A stretch of 32,593 nt of DNA from an uncultured Dorea sp. (GTDB taxonomy: Bacteria; Bacillota; Clostridia; Lachnospirales; Lachnospiraceae). Position 1 is the first letter of the stretch, and each line of letters opens with the position of its first letter. Shown in pieces: positions 1-7,725 of the stretch. The translations under genes were made by a program, and so were the position numbers. A model generated the notes under the pieces. The model did not search any database. It worked only from the letters and a program-made list of their open reading frames with translations, and was not told the DNA's origin. Where the stretch lies: assembly GCA_945870325.1 (NCBI GenBank), contig CAMBRQ010000029.1, forward strand, positions 1-32,593, written 5' to 3'.

Positions 1-298
1 ATTACATACCCTCCTGAAGATTTCATACAAACAAAGTATGTAAAGCCACTTTCTAAGATATATAATAGCCGACTTCCCTCTCCCTGCTCTCTTTACCCGC
101 CCACTCTGCTATCTTCCATAAAGTGCTTCTCCACGTACACACTCTGTTATCTATCCAAAACGTTCCACACGCATCTCCGCCGGAATCCCCACCAGAGAAA
201 ATCTCGAGTACACGGAACTGTCAGGTGCAAGGGCAGCCCACACCTTCCCTGCCCTTGCGCCGTACACTTTCCGCCACTCCACTTTCTACACCAAATTC
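1..298. other. Intergenic region after spoIIIAH
   Basis: No convincing gene lies here. On the minus strand an AGGAGG Shine-Dalgarno-like sequence sits at about 11-16, so a minus-strand gene may start just beyond the left edge of the window. A 5-bp stem (24-28 with 36-40) lies just ahead of it. The strong stem-loop at 224-261 is listed separately. The open frame on the plus strand that starts at 123 is antisense to spoIIIAH and has no family features. Confidence 0.5.
224..261 (-). terminator. Stem-loop downstream of spoIIIAH
   Basis: Positions 227-236 (GCAAGGGCAG) pair perfectly with 249-258 (CTGCCCTTGC). With one G-T wobble the stem extends to 224/261, giving about 13 bp around a 12-nt loop. 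It lies about 40 nt after the spoIIIAH stop codon, where an operon terminator would be expected. Neither strand has a T tract after the stem, so it may be an RNA 3'-end stabiliser or a weak terminator instead of a classical intrinsic terminator. Confidence 0.45.
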
Positions 299-934
299 TC
301 ACTTTTCTTCAGAGTTCACCGGCGTAATCACAATGTTCTGTGCCGCCACTCCGGTCTTCCTGGTTACGATGTCTTCAATCTGTGCTCGGTTGGCATCGCT
401 TAACTCCGCTGCATTGACTACAACATCCGCTGTATCTGCCGTAAGGCTCACCACCACCTCATCAAAACCCTTAGAAGCCAGCAAAGTTTCTGCCGCCGCT
501 TCCTTTTCTGCCAATTCCGTCATCGCTACCATCTGGTTTACTGCATCCTGCTTCTGCTCATCACTTAAGTTCTCATTATCAATAATCTCCAGGAGAGATT
601 CTTTGTTCTTTGCCCTTACCTGCTCTCTTGTTACCTTCGCTTCTGCTACCACGCCACTTGCTTCGCCACTGGTAAGCACTGCTTCTCCTGGTGTTCCGTC
701 CACGTTTCCATCTGATGCGTCGCCGCCATCCTGACTTTCGATATCGCCGGAAGCACTTGCGAGATCCTCCTCTGAGATATCCAGAAGTTCCTGATTCGCT
801 AGTTCTGCATTAGCGGTCTCTGCCTCTTTCTTGTCCCCAAATATTTTTCCCGAATAATTCAGGTAGCCCGCCGCTGCAATCATGACAGCCAAAGCCGCAA
901 TAATAATCTGGTTCTTCTTCAATATTCGTTTCAC
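299..934 (-). CDS. spoIIIAH: Stage III sporulation protein AH
   Basis: SpoIIIAH is the mother-cell membrane protein whose extracellular domain pairs with forespore SpoIIQ across the intermembrane space, forming the engulfment channel. The 211-residue product has a short basic N-terminus, one membrane segment at about residues 8-26, and an acidic Ser/Gly/Asp-rich linker to about residue 95. The C-terminal part carries the helical and beta ring-building fold expected of the family, from about residue 98 to the end, including the VVVSLTADTADVVV strand. The GTG start at 934 follows AGGAGG with 7-nt spacing. It is the last gene of the spoIIIA operon, 11 nt after spoIIIAG. The linker is longer and more acidic than I expect from Bacillus; the function is secure from position and fold. 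Confidence 0.93.
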   Translation of the reverse strand: MKRILKKNQIIIAALAVMIAAAGYLNYSGKIFGDKKEAETANAELANQELLDISEEDLASASGDIESQDGGDASDGNVDGTPGEAVLTSGEASGVVAEAKVTREQVRAKNKESLLEIIDNENLSDEQKQDAVNQMVAMTELAEKEAAAETLLASKGFDEVVVSLTADTADVVVNAAELSDANRAQIEDIVTRKTGVAAQNIVITPVNSEEK

Positions 935-945
935 TGTTTCTCCTC

Positions 946-1596
946 CTACCTTGCCACTTGATTTAAACTCTTCTTCATTATCCTAATCTTATGCGTGTCT
1001 ATCCCAAATAATGCCTGAACTGCCTCAGTTATATTCTGTTTCACAACAGAATCATCTCCGCCTTCTGCAATTACGATAACCCCTTCCACTTGGGGACTTA
1101 ATTCTTTGCTGATATAAGGGCTTTGATTCTGCGAACTGTCCGTATCATATACGGTAGCCTCGCTATGACTGCTGTTCTGGGTCGTTCTGGTTCCTCCCTG
1201 GCTGTCAGATTCCGTCACAGTCTCATTGCCTGCTTCAACATCTTTTTCAACCACTTTCTCTGCCGAGGATTTTAACGTTATCATAACCGCCACATCCCCT
1301 ACCCCAGCCATCTGGGAAAGTACTTCCTCCAGATGCCTCTCCGTATATGAAAGATAAACATTCTGACTTTCCTGTACCTTGCCGTCTTCTAACTGCAACT
1401 GATTCGTCCCTGTAACTCCTTCTTCGTCATCTTTCTTACTCACAGGCCAGGAGATAACAAGGAGCAGAATGCCTACAAGAAACAGGATCAGCACCTGGTC
1501 TTTCTTGATCTTTTTCAATGAAAAATTCTTAATAGAGAGATTTCTTCCTGAGATACCCTTCGGAAATACTAATCCTTTTTTACGCTCATCTTCCAA
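946..1596 (-). CDS. spoIIIAG: Stage III sporulation protein AG
   Basis: SpoIIIAG forms a large oligomeric ring in the mother-cell outer forespore membrane as part of the SpoIIIA-SpoIIQ channel. The product has 216 residues: a cytoplasmic basic segment (1-33), one membrane helix at about 34-51 (VLILFLVGILLLVISWPV), then a periplasmic-like region with a typical ring-building motif. That region includes YTERHLEEVLSQMAGVGDV near 85-103 and GVIVIAEGGDD near 172-182. A Ser/Thr/Gln-rich insertion at about 123-160 interrupts the ring domain, as is known for the beta-triangle region of this protein. The start is TTG at 1596, preceded by GGAGG with 9-nt spacing, and it overlaps the end of spoIIIAF by 11 nt, which suggests coupled translation. 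Confidence 0.93.
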   Translation of the reverse strand: MEDERKKGLVFPKGISGRNLSIKNFSLKKIKKDQVLILFLVGILLLVISWPVSKKDDEEGVTGTNQLQLEDGKVQESQNVYLSYTERHLEEVLSQMAGVGDVAVMITLKSSAEKVVEKDVEAGNETVTESDSQGGTRTTQNSSHSEATVYDTDSSQNQSPYISKELSPQVEGVIVIAEGGDDSVVKQNITEAVQALFGIDTHKIRIMKKSLNQVAR

Positions 1597-1966
1597 TCCT
1601 TATCTCCTCCACATCTATTTTAGCATTCTCTTCTGAAGAGTCCATTTCATTTCCCTGTCCGCCTTCTGATGTCTTGCCAACTCCTTCCAGATAATCATAA
1701 GGCTTCACTTCCTCCAGATACTTTGTGGCTTCCTCCATCTTTTGAACCTGCTCTTGATACCTGGCATTGGCATATAGTCCCTGCCATGTATCTCCCATAC
1801 CCAGAATCTTAAGAAATGGTGCCGTCAGCATTACTACCAGTACTAATCCGGTAAAAAAACGGATATATCTCTTATAATCCGAATTCGGGATAATATGCAT
1901 CACAGCAGTTACCATTACCATATAAAATGCAATATTCTGCATCCAGCCATATAGATATTCGAACAT
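1586..1966 (-). CDS. spoIIIAF: Stage III sporulation protein AF
   Basis: SpoIIIAF is a membrane component of the SpoIIIA complex, with a soluble ring-type domain in Bacillus. This 126-residue product has two membrane helices (about 9-27 and 35-55) followed by a short charged tail that ends inside spoIIIAG. The N-terminal signature, with the segment MHIIPNSDYKRYIRFFTGL, fits the family. It is much shorter than the roughly 200-residue Bacillus protein, so most of the C-terminal soluble domain is missing. No frameshift is needed to explain this: the tail overlaps the spoIIIAG start cleanly. The start at 1966 follows GAGGTG with good spacing, 16 nt after spoIIIAE. Confidence 0.88.
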   Translation of the reverse strand: MFEYLYGWMQNIAFYMVMVTAVMHIIPNSDYKRYIRFFTGLVLVVMLTAPFLKILGMGDTWQGLYANARYQEQVQKMEEATKYLEEVKPYDYLEGVGKTSEGGQGNEMDSSEENAKIDVEEIRIGR

Positions 1967-1982
1967 AATACACCTCTGATCT

Positions 1983-3206
1983 TCAGATATTACCTGTAAC
2001 AGCCGCTACGATAACAATTGTAAGAAGAAAGAGCACTGCCGTTGTAAATACAACTTTTAATAGCAGCTGACATCCTTCTCCCACCGTCTCTATGCATCCA
2101 ACGATCCGCTTGTCAGAAACCGGCTGTATGATTGCTGCAGATAATTTATACAACAGTACAATACAGGCAATCTGTACCATCGGTACAATACATAGCGCAA
2201 CGCAGATGACTGCGCCTGCCATCCCGATGCCATTTTTCACCAGTACCGCTGTTCCAATCGCCACTTCCGCCATACCGCCGATGAGATCCCCTACGCCTGG
2301 AATTGCTTCTGCTCCTCTGGTTAAGACACTTCGTTTTACAGTATCAATTGCTGGACTGATCAGACCCTGCATCACATTCAGCCCTACAATACATGCCAGC
2401 ATCGTCTTCAATATCCAAGATACTGCCAGTTCAATCAGTTCTGCAAACTTACTTAAATATTCCTCCTGCGACAGATAATTCAGCACCTTCACCATCATAT
2501 AGATATGGATTACTGGCAGCAGGAAATTCGTAATTAAAAGTTCCACCAGATAGATCAAAAAAAGCACCAGGTTATAGAACGCGACAGAAGTCACACTTCC
2601 TTTGGCAACCGCAACCGCTAGAAAATATAGCGGGCAAAATACTCCCATAAATGAGGTAAGCCCTTCTATCCCTTCACTTACCCAATCTACGACAACTTCA
2701 AAAGAACTCAGAGTCAGTGCAATCAGCAGCATATACAATGCATAGAAACTAATCTCTGAAATCTGCCGGCTCTGGAATACCCGCGAAAAATTGCTGAATA
2801 CCGCAGCAATTATTGCAATCAGAAGCATGTGCATCAGATGATTCTTGCTGGTTCTAAACGCATAACTGAACTGATCTGCGATCAATTGATTCAATAGTTT
2901 AGCAGAGAATGCCACATCACCGGATAAGATTCCCAGCAATGTCTCTTTGAACTCCAGTTTTTCCCCTGGGAATAATTCTTTTAACGAATCATCAATCTCA
3001 TCAAAATCAAACTGGTCTACCAATTGCTCTTCCATTTCTGTCTGATCCACTTCTTCGGAATCAGAGTTCTGTGTCAGATCCAAAGTTGGATCTATGTCCG
3101 ATGCATGTGCCACGTCTGCCGGTACTTCCGGCATAAAATAAAATCCTAACATAATACATACAATCGGTATCAGTATTACGATACATGCTTTTCCTTTTCT
3201 TCTCAT
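1983..3206 (-). CDS. spoIIIAE: Stage III sporulation protein AE
   Basis: SpoIIIAE is the large polytopic membrane subunit of the SpoIIIA channel, thought to form or gate the transport path from mother cell to forespore. The 407-residue product begins with a signal-peptide-like segment (basic MRRKGK, then a hydrophobic stretch to about residue 26). An acidic soluble part runs to about 110, followed by about seven hydrophobic helices to the C-terminus, which is itself strongly hydrophobic. The conserved glycine-rich segment GAEAIPGVGDLIGGMAE is near 300. The start codon overlaps the spoIIIAD stop by 4 nt (ATGA), so the two are translationally coupled. Confidence 0.95.
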   Translation of the reverse strand: MRRKGKACIVILIPIVCIMLGFYFMPEVPADVAHASDIDPTLDLTQNSDSEEVDQTEMEEQLVDQFDFDEIDDSLKELFPGEKLEFKETLLGILSGDVAFSAKLLNQLIADQFSYAFRTSKNHLMHMLLIAIIAAVFSNFSRVFQSRQISEISFYALYMLLIALTLSSFEVVVDWVSEGIEGLTSFMGVFCPLYFLAVAVAKGSVTSVAFYNLVLFLIYLVELLITNFLLPVIHIYMMVKVLNYLSQEEYLSKFAELIELAVSWILKTMLACIVGLNVMQGLISPAIDTVKRSVLTRGAEAIPGVGDLIGGMAEVAIGTAVLVKNGIGMAGAVICVALCIVPMVQIACIVLLYKLSAAIIQPVSDKRIVGCIETVGEGCQLLLKVVFTTAVLFLLTIVIVAAVTGNI

Positions 3207-3589
3207 GACAGGAAATCCTTAATCGTATTCAGAAGCGTCATCAGTATCGGCATACTCAAGACCATCACCGCCAGTTTCCCGAATATCTCAATCTGAAGCG
3301 CGATCGTCTGATACCCCGCGTCTTTACAGATTCCGGATGAGAACTCCGCGATATATGTGATTCCCAGCATCTTAATCAATGTCCCTATGTATGCGGTATC
3401 CAATTTTATATAATCACCAATCGTCCTCATTGCATCAATGATGATCTCCAGCCGCCCCAGAATACTGAAAAATATCACCAGGCTTAGGGCTACGCTGATA
3501 TAGATGCCGTACTCCGATTTCCCGCTTTTAAACTGTACTGCCAGAAGAACTCCAGCAACTCCCATAATCCCAATCTGCAGCATATCCAT
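3203..3589 (-). CDS. spoIIIAD: Stage III sporulation protein AD
   Basis: A small polytopic membrane protein of the SpoIIIA complex. With the start chosen here the product has 128 residues and about three to four hydrophobic segments, including a C-terminal one (KLAVMVLSMPILMTLLNTI). I prefer the ATG at 3589 (MDMLQIG) over the in-frame ATG at 3595: a GAGGG Shine-Dalgarno lies 7 nt before the former and only 1 nt before the latter, and family members usually begin MD(I/M). It lies 34-40 nt after spoIIIAC and overlaps spoIIIAE by 4 nt. Confidence 0.93.
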   Translation of the reverse strand: MDMLQIGIMGVAGVLLAVQFKSGKSEYGIYISVALSLVIFFSILGRLEIIIDAMRTIGDYIKLDTAYIGTLIKMLGITYIAEFSSGICKDAGYQTIALQIEIFGKLAVMVLSMPILMTLLNTIKDFLS

Positions 3590-3629
3590 GGCCATTCCCT
3601 CTTTTCATATCTACTTTTTTGTCGGTTGC

Positions 3630-3824
3630 TTATAATGCAAATAAGCGCTTGATGGATTCAAACAGATCATAGATATACGGCACGATCCAGAACAGCACCA
3701 GAAGCAATCCCGCAAGGCTTGTCAAAAATGCCTGTTCTTCTCTTCCACTGTGCTTCAGAACCTGGCTTAACACCGATACCAGGATTCCGACCGCAGCAAT
3801 CTTGAATATTAGACTAACACTCAT
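3630..3824 (-). CDS. spoIIIAC: Stage III sporulation protein AC
   Basis: A very small membrane protein of the SpoIIIA complex, 64 residues with the start chosen here. Two hydrophobic helices (about 4-20 and 33-51) flank the charged loop KHSGREEQAF. The frame is open further upstream, but the ATG at 3824 follows GGGGAGGTG at ideal spacing and gives the usual family length, so the upstream 20 codons are not included. The gap to the end of spoIIIAB is 11 nt. Confidence 0.93.
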   Translation of the reverse strand: MSVSLIFKIAAVGILVSVLSQVLKHSGREEQAFLTSLAGLLLVLFWIVPYIYDLFESIKRLFAL

Positions 3825-3835
3825 ATACACCTCCC

Positions 3836-4357
3836 CTATATCAGCAGGACAGTAACAAATATTCCACTCATTACTCCCAGACAATGATATAACCTTATTT
3901 TCGACTTCATCCCCTCACGCATCTCTTCCATGGCAAGTTTCAGTTCTTCCAGGTATAGTTCCAATAACTTAACCTGCATCTCAATATCCGCAATTCCCAA
4001 CTGCCCGCCAAGCCGGAGCAGACGCTCTAGTGTATCTTCCGGCAATCCAGAACCATCCAGATATTCCCTGACATTTTCTTCCCATATATCTGCAAACACA
4101 TGGCCATTTCTACGCTCCATCTGCTCTGATAAAGCGAACATCCATCTCCTGTACGGCTCTACTGAATTCGATCCAATCTGCCGAAACGCCTCCCCTAAGT
4201 AGGAATTCGCGTACTGAATCTCGCTTTTTAATCGATAGATGAGTCTCTGTAGATACTGCATCTGTGCATATTGATTCTGAAGTCTCGCTGCCGCTATAAT
4301 CCCGCCCCATGAGGTCGCACCTACAATCAGCAGAGCGCCCGTTATCTTCAGCAGCAT
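3836..4357 (-). CDS. spoIIIAB: Stage III sporulation protein AB
   Basis: SpoIIIAB is anchored in the mother-cell membrane and resembles GspF-type proteins of type II secretion and pilus systems; it is thought to couple the SpoIIIAA ATPase to the channel. The 173-residue product has a hydrophobic N-terminal helix (MLLKITGALLIVGATSWGGI), a mainly helical soluble middle (about 25-150) and a C-terminal membrane helix (GVMSGIFVTVLLI). The ATG overlaps the last codons of spoIIIAA by 10 nt. A weak GAGG lies 10 nt upstream, so translation is probably coupled to spoIIIAA. Confidence 0.92.
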   Translation of the reverse strand: MLLKITGALLIVGATSWGGIIAAARLQNQYAQMQYLQRLIYRLKSEIQYANSYLGEAFRQIGSNSVEPYRRWMFALSEQMERRNGHVFADIWEENVREYLDGSGLPEDTLERLLRLGGQLGIADIEMQVKLLELYLEELKLAMEEMREGMKSKIRLYHCLGVMSGIFVTVLLI

Positions 4358-5298
4358 TGTGTTGCTGCCTCTTCACGATAGAGAAGACTTCCCCTGCTGT
4401 CAAAGATTCCTTCTATCTGACCGACATGCTGCTGGTTTCCCAGTAATATATATCTTTCAAAATACTTTTCTGCAACCATCTGATCTAATAGCGGTTTTCT
4501 CCTCAGTTCCTCCATGGAGTCTGCATGAACAGTAGCAAGCAGCTTGCATCCGCAATGCATAGCATACTCAATGGCATGTACATCTTCAGCAGTTCCAATC
4601 TCGTCCACAGCGATCACTTCCGGTCCCATAGAACGGATCAGCATGATCATTCCCTCGGCTTTGGGACAGCAGTCCAGGATATCCGTGCGTATGCCTAACT
4701 GGTTCTGCGGGACTCCCATATAACAGCCGCCGATTTCCGAGCGCTCATCCACAACGCCTATGGACATACCGCGGATCCATCCATTGCCATCTGATATCTG
4801 CCGGATCATATCCCGAAGAAGCGTGGTCTTCCCACATCTTGGCGGAGAGACAATCAGTGTATGATATAATCTATGGTGGTCGGCGATATACGGAAATATC
4901 GAATCCGCACACCCCAGTACTTCATGAGACATCCGTAAATTGATAGATGAGATATATCTTAAGTTCTTCACCTTGCCGTTTTCTATGATTGCCTGTCCTG
5001 TTATCCCAACTCTATGTCCTCCTTCAATCGTGATAAATCCCTGTTTCATCTCCTGTTCGTATGCATATAATGAGTAGTTACTGATATATTCCAGCATCTC
5101 CCTTACATCTTCTTTTGTGACCATATAAGGCTTGCCCCGCTGATTGCCAATCATTAGTTCCTCGCCTCTGTAGATAAGCAGCAACGGCTTTTCTATGCGA
5201 AGTTTAATTTCTTGCAAGTACTCGTACTGCAATTGCTCCTTTTGAAGCAAAATGCGGATGCTGCAGGGCAAAACGTTCAGGATTCTATTTTCCTTCAT
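4348..5298 (-). CDS. spoIIIAA: Stage III sporulation protein AA, ATPase
   Basis: SpoIIIAA is the AAA+/secretion-type ATPase that powers the SpoIIIA feeding-tube complex from the mother-cell cytoplasm. The product has 316 residues with the start chosen here. Walker A is visible as SPPRCGKTTLLRD and Walker B as VIAVDEIG, and the arginine-containing segment VVDERSEIGGC matches the family. The frame is open upstream to 5376, but that would read through the terminator and promoter region; the ATG at 5298 follows AGAGGTGG with 6-nt spacing and gives the usual length. It is the first gene of the eight-gene operon, behind the candidate sigma-E promoter at 5320-5347. Confidence 0.95.
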   Translation of the reverse strand: MKENRILNVLPCSIRILLQKEQLQYEYLQEIKLRIEKPLLLIYRGEELMIGNQRGKPYMVTKEDVREMLEYISNYSLYAYEQEMKQGFITIEGGHRVGITGQAIIENGKVKNLRYISSINLRMSHEVLGCADSIFPYIADHHRLYHTLIVSPPRCGKTTLLRDMIRQISDGNGWIRGMSIGVVDERSEIGGCYMGVPQNQLGIRTDILDCCPKAEGMIMLIRSMGPEVIAVDEIGTAEDVHAIEYAMHCGCKLLATVHADSMEELRRKPLLDQMVAEKYFERYILLGNQQHVGQIEGIFDSRGSLLYREEAATQCC

Positions 5299-5319
5299 AT
5301 TTGTCCACCTCTTTAACTC

Positions 5320-5347
5320 AATATATGTACGGGCTTTAGATTTATTC
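5320..5347 (-). promoter_or_regulatory. Candidate sigma-E promoter of spoIIIA operon
   Basis: On the minus strand GAATAAA (5341-5347) is followed after 13 nt by CATATATT (5320-5327). Both fit the general sigma-E pattern (ATA-rich -35, CATACANT-like -10, with one mismatch in the latter). The site lies between the pnp terminator and the spoIIIAA ribosome site, and the operon is known to be sigma-E controlled in Bacillus. The assignment rests on a short motif in AT-rich sequence. Confidence 0.45.
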
Positions 5348-5357
5348 CTAAATAGGC

Positions 5358-5387
5358 AAAAAATAAGACAACCCAAACAGTTGTCTT
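5358..5387 (-). terminator. Intrinsic terminator of pnp
   Basis: On the minus strand AAGACAAC and GTTGTCTT (plus coordinates 5380-5387 and 5365-5372) form a perfect 8-bp stem with a 7-nt loop, followed by A then six T (5358-5363). It lies about 70 nt after the pnp stop and ahead of the spoIIIAA promoter, so it separates the two units. Confidence 0.85.
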
Positions 5388-5419
5388 TTCAATCATCGGG
5401 GACACCCCATATACTAATT

Positions 5420-5454
5420 GAGGACGTAGTAAAATACACTTTTACTACGTCCTC
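5420..5454. repeat. Perfect palindromic repeat, copy 1
   Basis: A perfect 15-bp inverted repeat (5420-5434 with 5440-5454, arm core GACGTAGTAAAA) with a 5-nt loop, starting 5 nt after the pnp stop codon. No T tract follows on either strand, and the true pnp terminator is further on. Nearly the same palindrome recurs at 23855-23887, so this is a dispersed element and not a gene-specific terminator. A short GGGG-ACA-CCCC palindrome (5398-5408) lies beside it. Confidence 0.85.
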
Positions 5455-5459
5455 ATCTA

Positions 5460-7547
5460 TTACTCTGCTACATCTTTCATGCTGAATGAGATTCTTCCCA
5501 TCTTGTCTTTTCCAAGACATACAACTTTCACAACATCACCTAATGTCAGAACATCTTCTACGCATTTAATTCTTTCCTTAGAGATCTTGGAAATGTGTAC
5601 CATTCCTTCTTTTCCAGGAGCGAATTCCAGGAATGCACCGAATTCTTTGATACTGATAACTTTTCCTTCTAATACCTGTCCGGCCTCAAAATCCGTTACG
5701 ATGATGTGGATCAGTTTCTGTGCCTCTTCCATGCTCTTGCTGTCTGTTCCACAGATAGATACTGCACCATCATCAGTAATATCAATCTTCACGCCAGTCT
5801 GATCAATAATTGCATTGATCGTCTTACCACGCTGTCCAACTACATCACCAATCTTCTGAGGATCAATCTGCATCTGTATAATCTTCGGTGCATATGGTCC
5901 TACTTCCGGTCTTGGCTCTGCAATTGTCTTAGACATTACTTCATCTAAGATATAAGTTCTTGCCTTCTTTGTTGCAGCGATCGCTTCTTCTATAATCGGT
6001 CTTGTCAGACCATGAATCTTAATATCCATCTGAATTGCAGTAATACCTTTGTGAGTACCGGCAACCTTGAAGTCCATATCTCCAAAGAAATCTTCTAACC
6101 CTTGAATATCTGTCAGTACCAGATAATCATCATCCGTATCACCTGTTACCAGTCCGGCTGAAATACCTGCAACTGCGGATTTGATCGGTACACCTGCCGC
6201 CATCAGTGACATGGAAGATGCACAGATACTTGCCTGAGATGTAGAACCGTTGGATTCGAATGTCTCAGACACTGTACGGATCGCATATGGGAATTCTGAT
6301 TCACTTGGAAGAACTGGCACTAACGCACGCTCTGCCAATGCACCATGTCCAATCTCACGGCGTCCCGGTCCTCTGGATGGTCTTGTCTCACCTACGGAGT
6401 AAGACGGGAAATTGTAGTGATGCATATATCTCTTGGATGTCTCTGATTCATCCAGTCCATCCAGTCTCTGTGCTTCTGCAAGCGGAGCCAGAGTTGTAAT
6501 GGTACAAATCTGTGTTTGTCCACGCGTAAACATTGCAGAACCGTGTACTCTTGGGATTAAGTCTGTCTCTGCTGCAAGCGGTCTAATCTGGTCAACGGCT
6601 CTTCCATCCGGGCGCTTGTGATCTTTCAGAATCATCTTACGAACAGTCTTCTTCTGATACTGGTATACAGCCTCGCCAAGTACTGCCAGCCACTCTTCAT
6701 TCTCTGCAAATGCTTCTTCTAACTTCTCGGTAATCTGACGGATATTCTCCTCTCTTACCTGCTTCTCATCTGTAAATACTGCTTCTTCCATTGCTTCCGG
6801 AGGAACAATCTCTTTCATTGCAGCGAATAATTCTTCCGGCACTGCACAACTTTCATAAGCATGTTTCTCTTTTCCACACTCTGCAACGATCGTATCGATG
6901 AATGCAATCACCTTCTGGTTTACTTCATGTGCTGCGAAGATTGCCTCAATCATCTGCTGCTCTGGCACTTCGTTGGCTCCAGCCTCAATCATGATAACTT
7001 TTTCTTTGGTAGAAGCAACCGTCAGTGCCATATCAGACACTTCCTTCTGTGCTGCTGTCGGGTTGAATACGAACTCGCCATCAACCAGACCAACCTGTGT
7101 CGTAGAGATCGGTCCATCGAACGGGATATCGGAGATGCTGGTCGCAATTGCTGCACCTAACATTGCGGTCAATTCCGGTGAGCAATCCTGATCTACGGAT
7201 AATACCAGATTCTCTAAAGTAACATCATTACGGTAATCCTTCGGAAATAACGGTCTCATCGGACGGTCAATGACACGGCAGGTAAGGATTGCATTCTCAG
7301 ATGCCTTACCTTCTCTCTTGTTGAATCCTCCCGGAATCTTTCCTACGGAGTACAGTCTCTCATTATACTCTACACTCAAAGGGAAGAAATCAATTCCTTC
7401 TCTTGGCTTCTCAGATGCTGTCGCCGTACATAATACGGTTGTATCACCATAGTGCATCAATACTGCGCCATTCGCCTGCTTTGCCACTCTGTCTACATCT
7501 ATACGGAGTGTTCTGCCGGCTAATTCCATTTCAAATTTCTTGTACAT
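5460..7547 (-). CDS. pnp: Polynucleotide phosphorylase
   Basis: PNPase degrades RNA 3' to 5' using phosphate and can add tails in reverse; it works as a trimer in the cytoplasm and in the degradosome. The 695-residue product has the full family layout: first RNase PH domain (about 1-210), helical linker (about 240-310), second RNase PH core with the RGQTQ motif and GDMDFKVAGT (about 310-545), KH domain with the VVGQRGKTI loop (about 555-615), and S1 domain (about 620-692). The length is normal. The ATG at 7547 follows AAAGGAG with 6-nt spacing. It is transcribed from its own promoter and leader and probably also by read-through from rpsO. Confidence 0.98.
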   Translation of the reverse strand: MYKKFEMELAGRTLRIDVDRVAKQANGAVLMHYGDTTVLCTATASEKPREGIDFFPLSVEYNERLYSVGKIPGGFNKREGKASENAILTCRVIDRPMRPLFPKDYRNDVTLENLVLSVDQDCSPELTAMLGAAIATSISDIPFDGPISTTQVGLVDGEFVFNPTAAQKEVSDMALTVASTKEKVIMIEAGANEVPEQQMIEAIFAAHEVNQKVIAFIDTIVAECGKEKHAYESCAVPEELFAAMKEIVPPEAMEEAVFTDEKQVREENIRQITEKLEEAFAENEEWLAVLGEAVYQYQKKTVRKMILKDHKRPDGRAVDQIRPLAAETDLIPRVHGSAMFTRGQTQICTITTLAPLAEAQRLDGLDESETSKRYMHHYNFPSYSVGETRPSRGPGRREIGHGALAERALVPVLPSESEFPYAIRTVSETFESNGSTSQASICASSMSLMAAGVPIKSAVAGISAGLVTGDTDDDYLVLTDIQGLEDFFGDMDFKVAGTHKGITAIQMDIKIHGLTRPIIEEAIAATKKARTYILDEVMSKTIAEPRPEVGPYAPKIIQMQIDPQKIGDVVGQRGKTINAIIDQTGVKIDITDDGAVSICGTDSKSMEEAQKLIHIIVTDFEAGQVLEGKVISIKEFGAFLEFAPGKEGMVHISKISKERIKCVEDVLTLGDVVKVVCLGKDKMGRISFSMKDVAE

Positions 7548-7590
7548 AGTTCTCTCCTTTATTCTTACATTTCTTGTAGGATAGGAACTG

Positions 7591-7646
7591 CCGAAACTAC
7601 TGAAAAATATATTTTATTAGGCAAATATACTTTTCAGTGGTCTCGG
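7591..7646 (-). promoter_or_regulatory. Long leader hairpin of pnp mRNA
   Basis: Arms 7591-7612 and 7625-7646 form a long imperfect stem (12 of 13 bp at 7600-7612/7625-7637, continued with a few mismatches). It lies between the predicted start of transcription and the pnp ribosome site. In E. coli, a pnp leader stem is cut by RNase III and PNPase then represses its own mRNA. The same scheme here is an inference from shape and position only. Confidence 0.55.
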
Positions 7647-7675
7647 GCTAGTCATGCCTTCCCACAATCTCATGT

Positions 7676-7684
7676 ATTATAACA
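7676..7684 (-). promoter_or_regulatory. Extended -10 promoter of pnp
   Basis: On the minus strand TGTTATAAT (7676-7684) is a perfect extended -10 element. No good -35 lies 17 nt upstream, which is tolerated for extended -10 promoters. It would give a leader of about 120 nt containing the hairpin at 7591-7646. Confidence 0.6.
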
Positions 7685-7725
7685 TATCCGATGAAAATGT
7701 GCTACTATTAATTTCCGTCCAACAT

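Noticed and set aside
123-734. 203-codon open frame on the plus strand at the left edge
   Set aside because: It is antisense to spoIIIAH, with Ser/Thr/Pro-rich low-complexity sequence and no ribosome site or family motif.
5420-5454. Palindrome after pnp as the pnp terminator
   Set aside because: No T tract follows, a proper terminator lies at 5358-5387, and the same palindrome occurs before parC where termination would be harmful.
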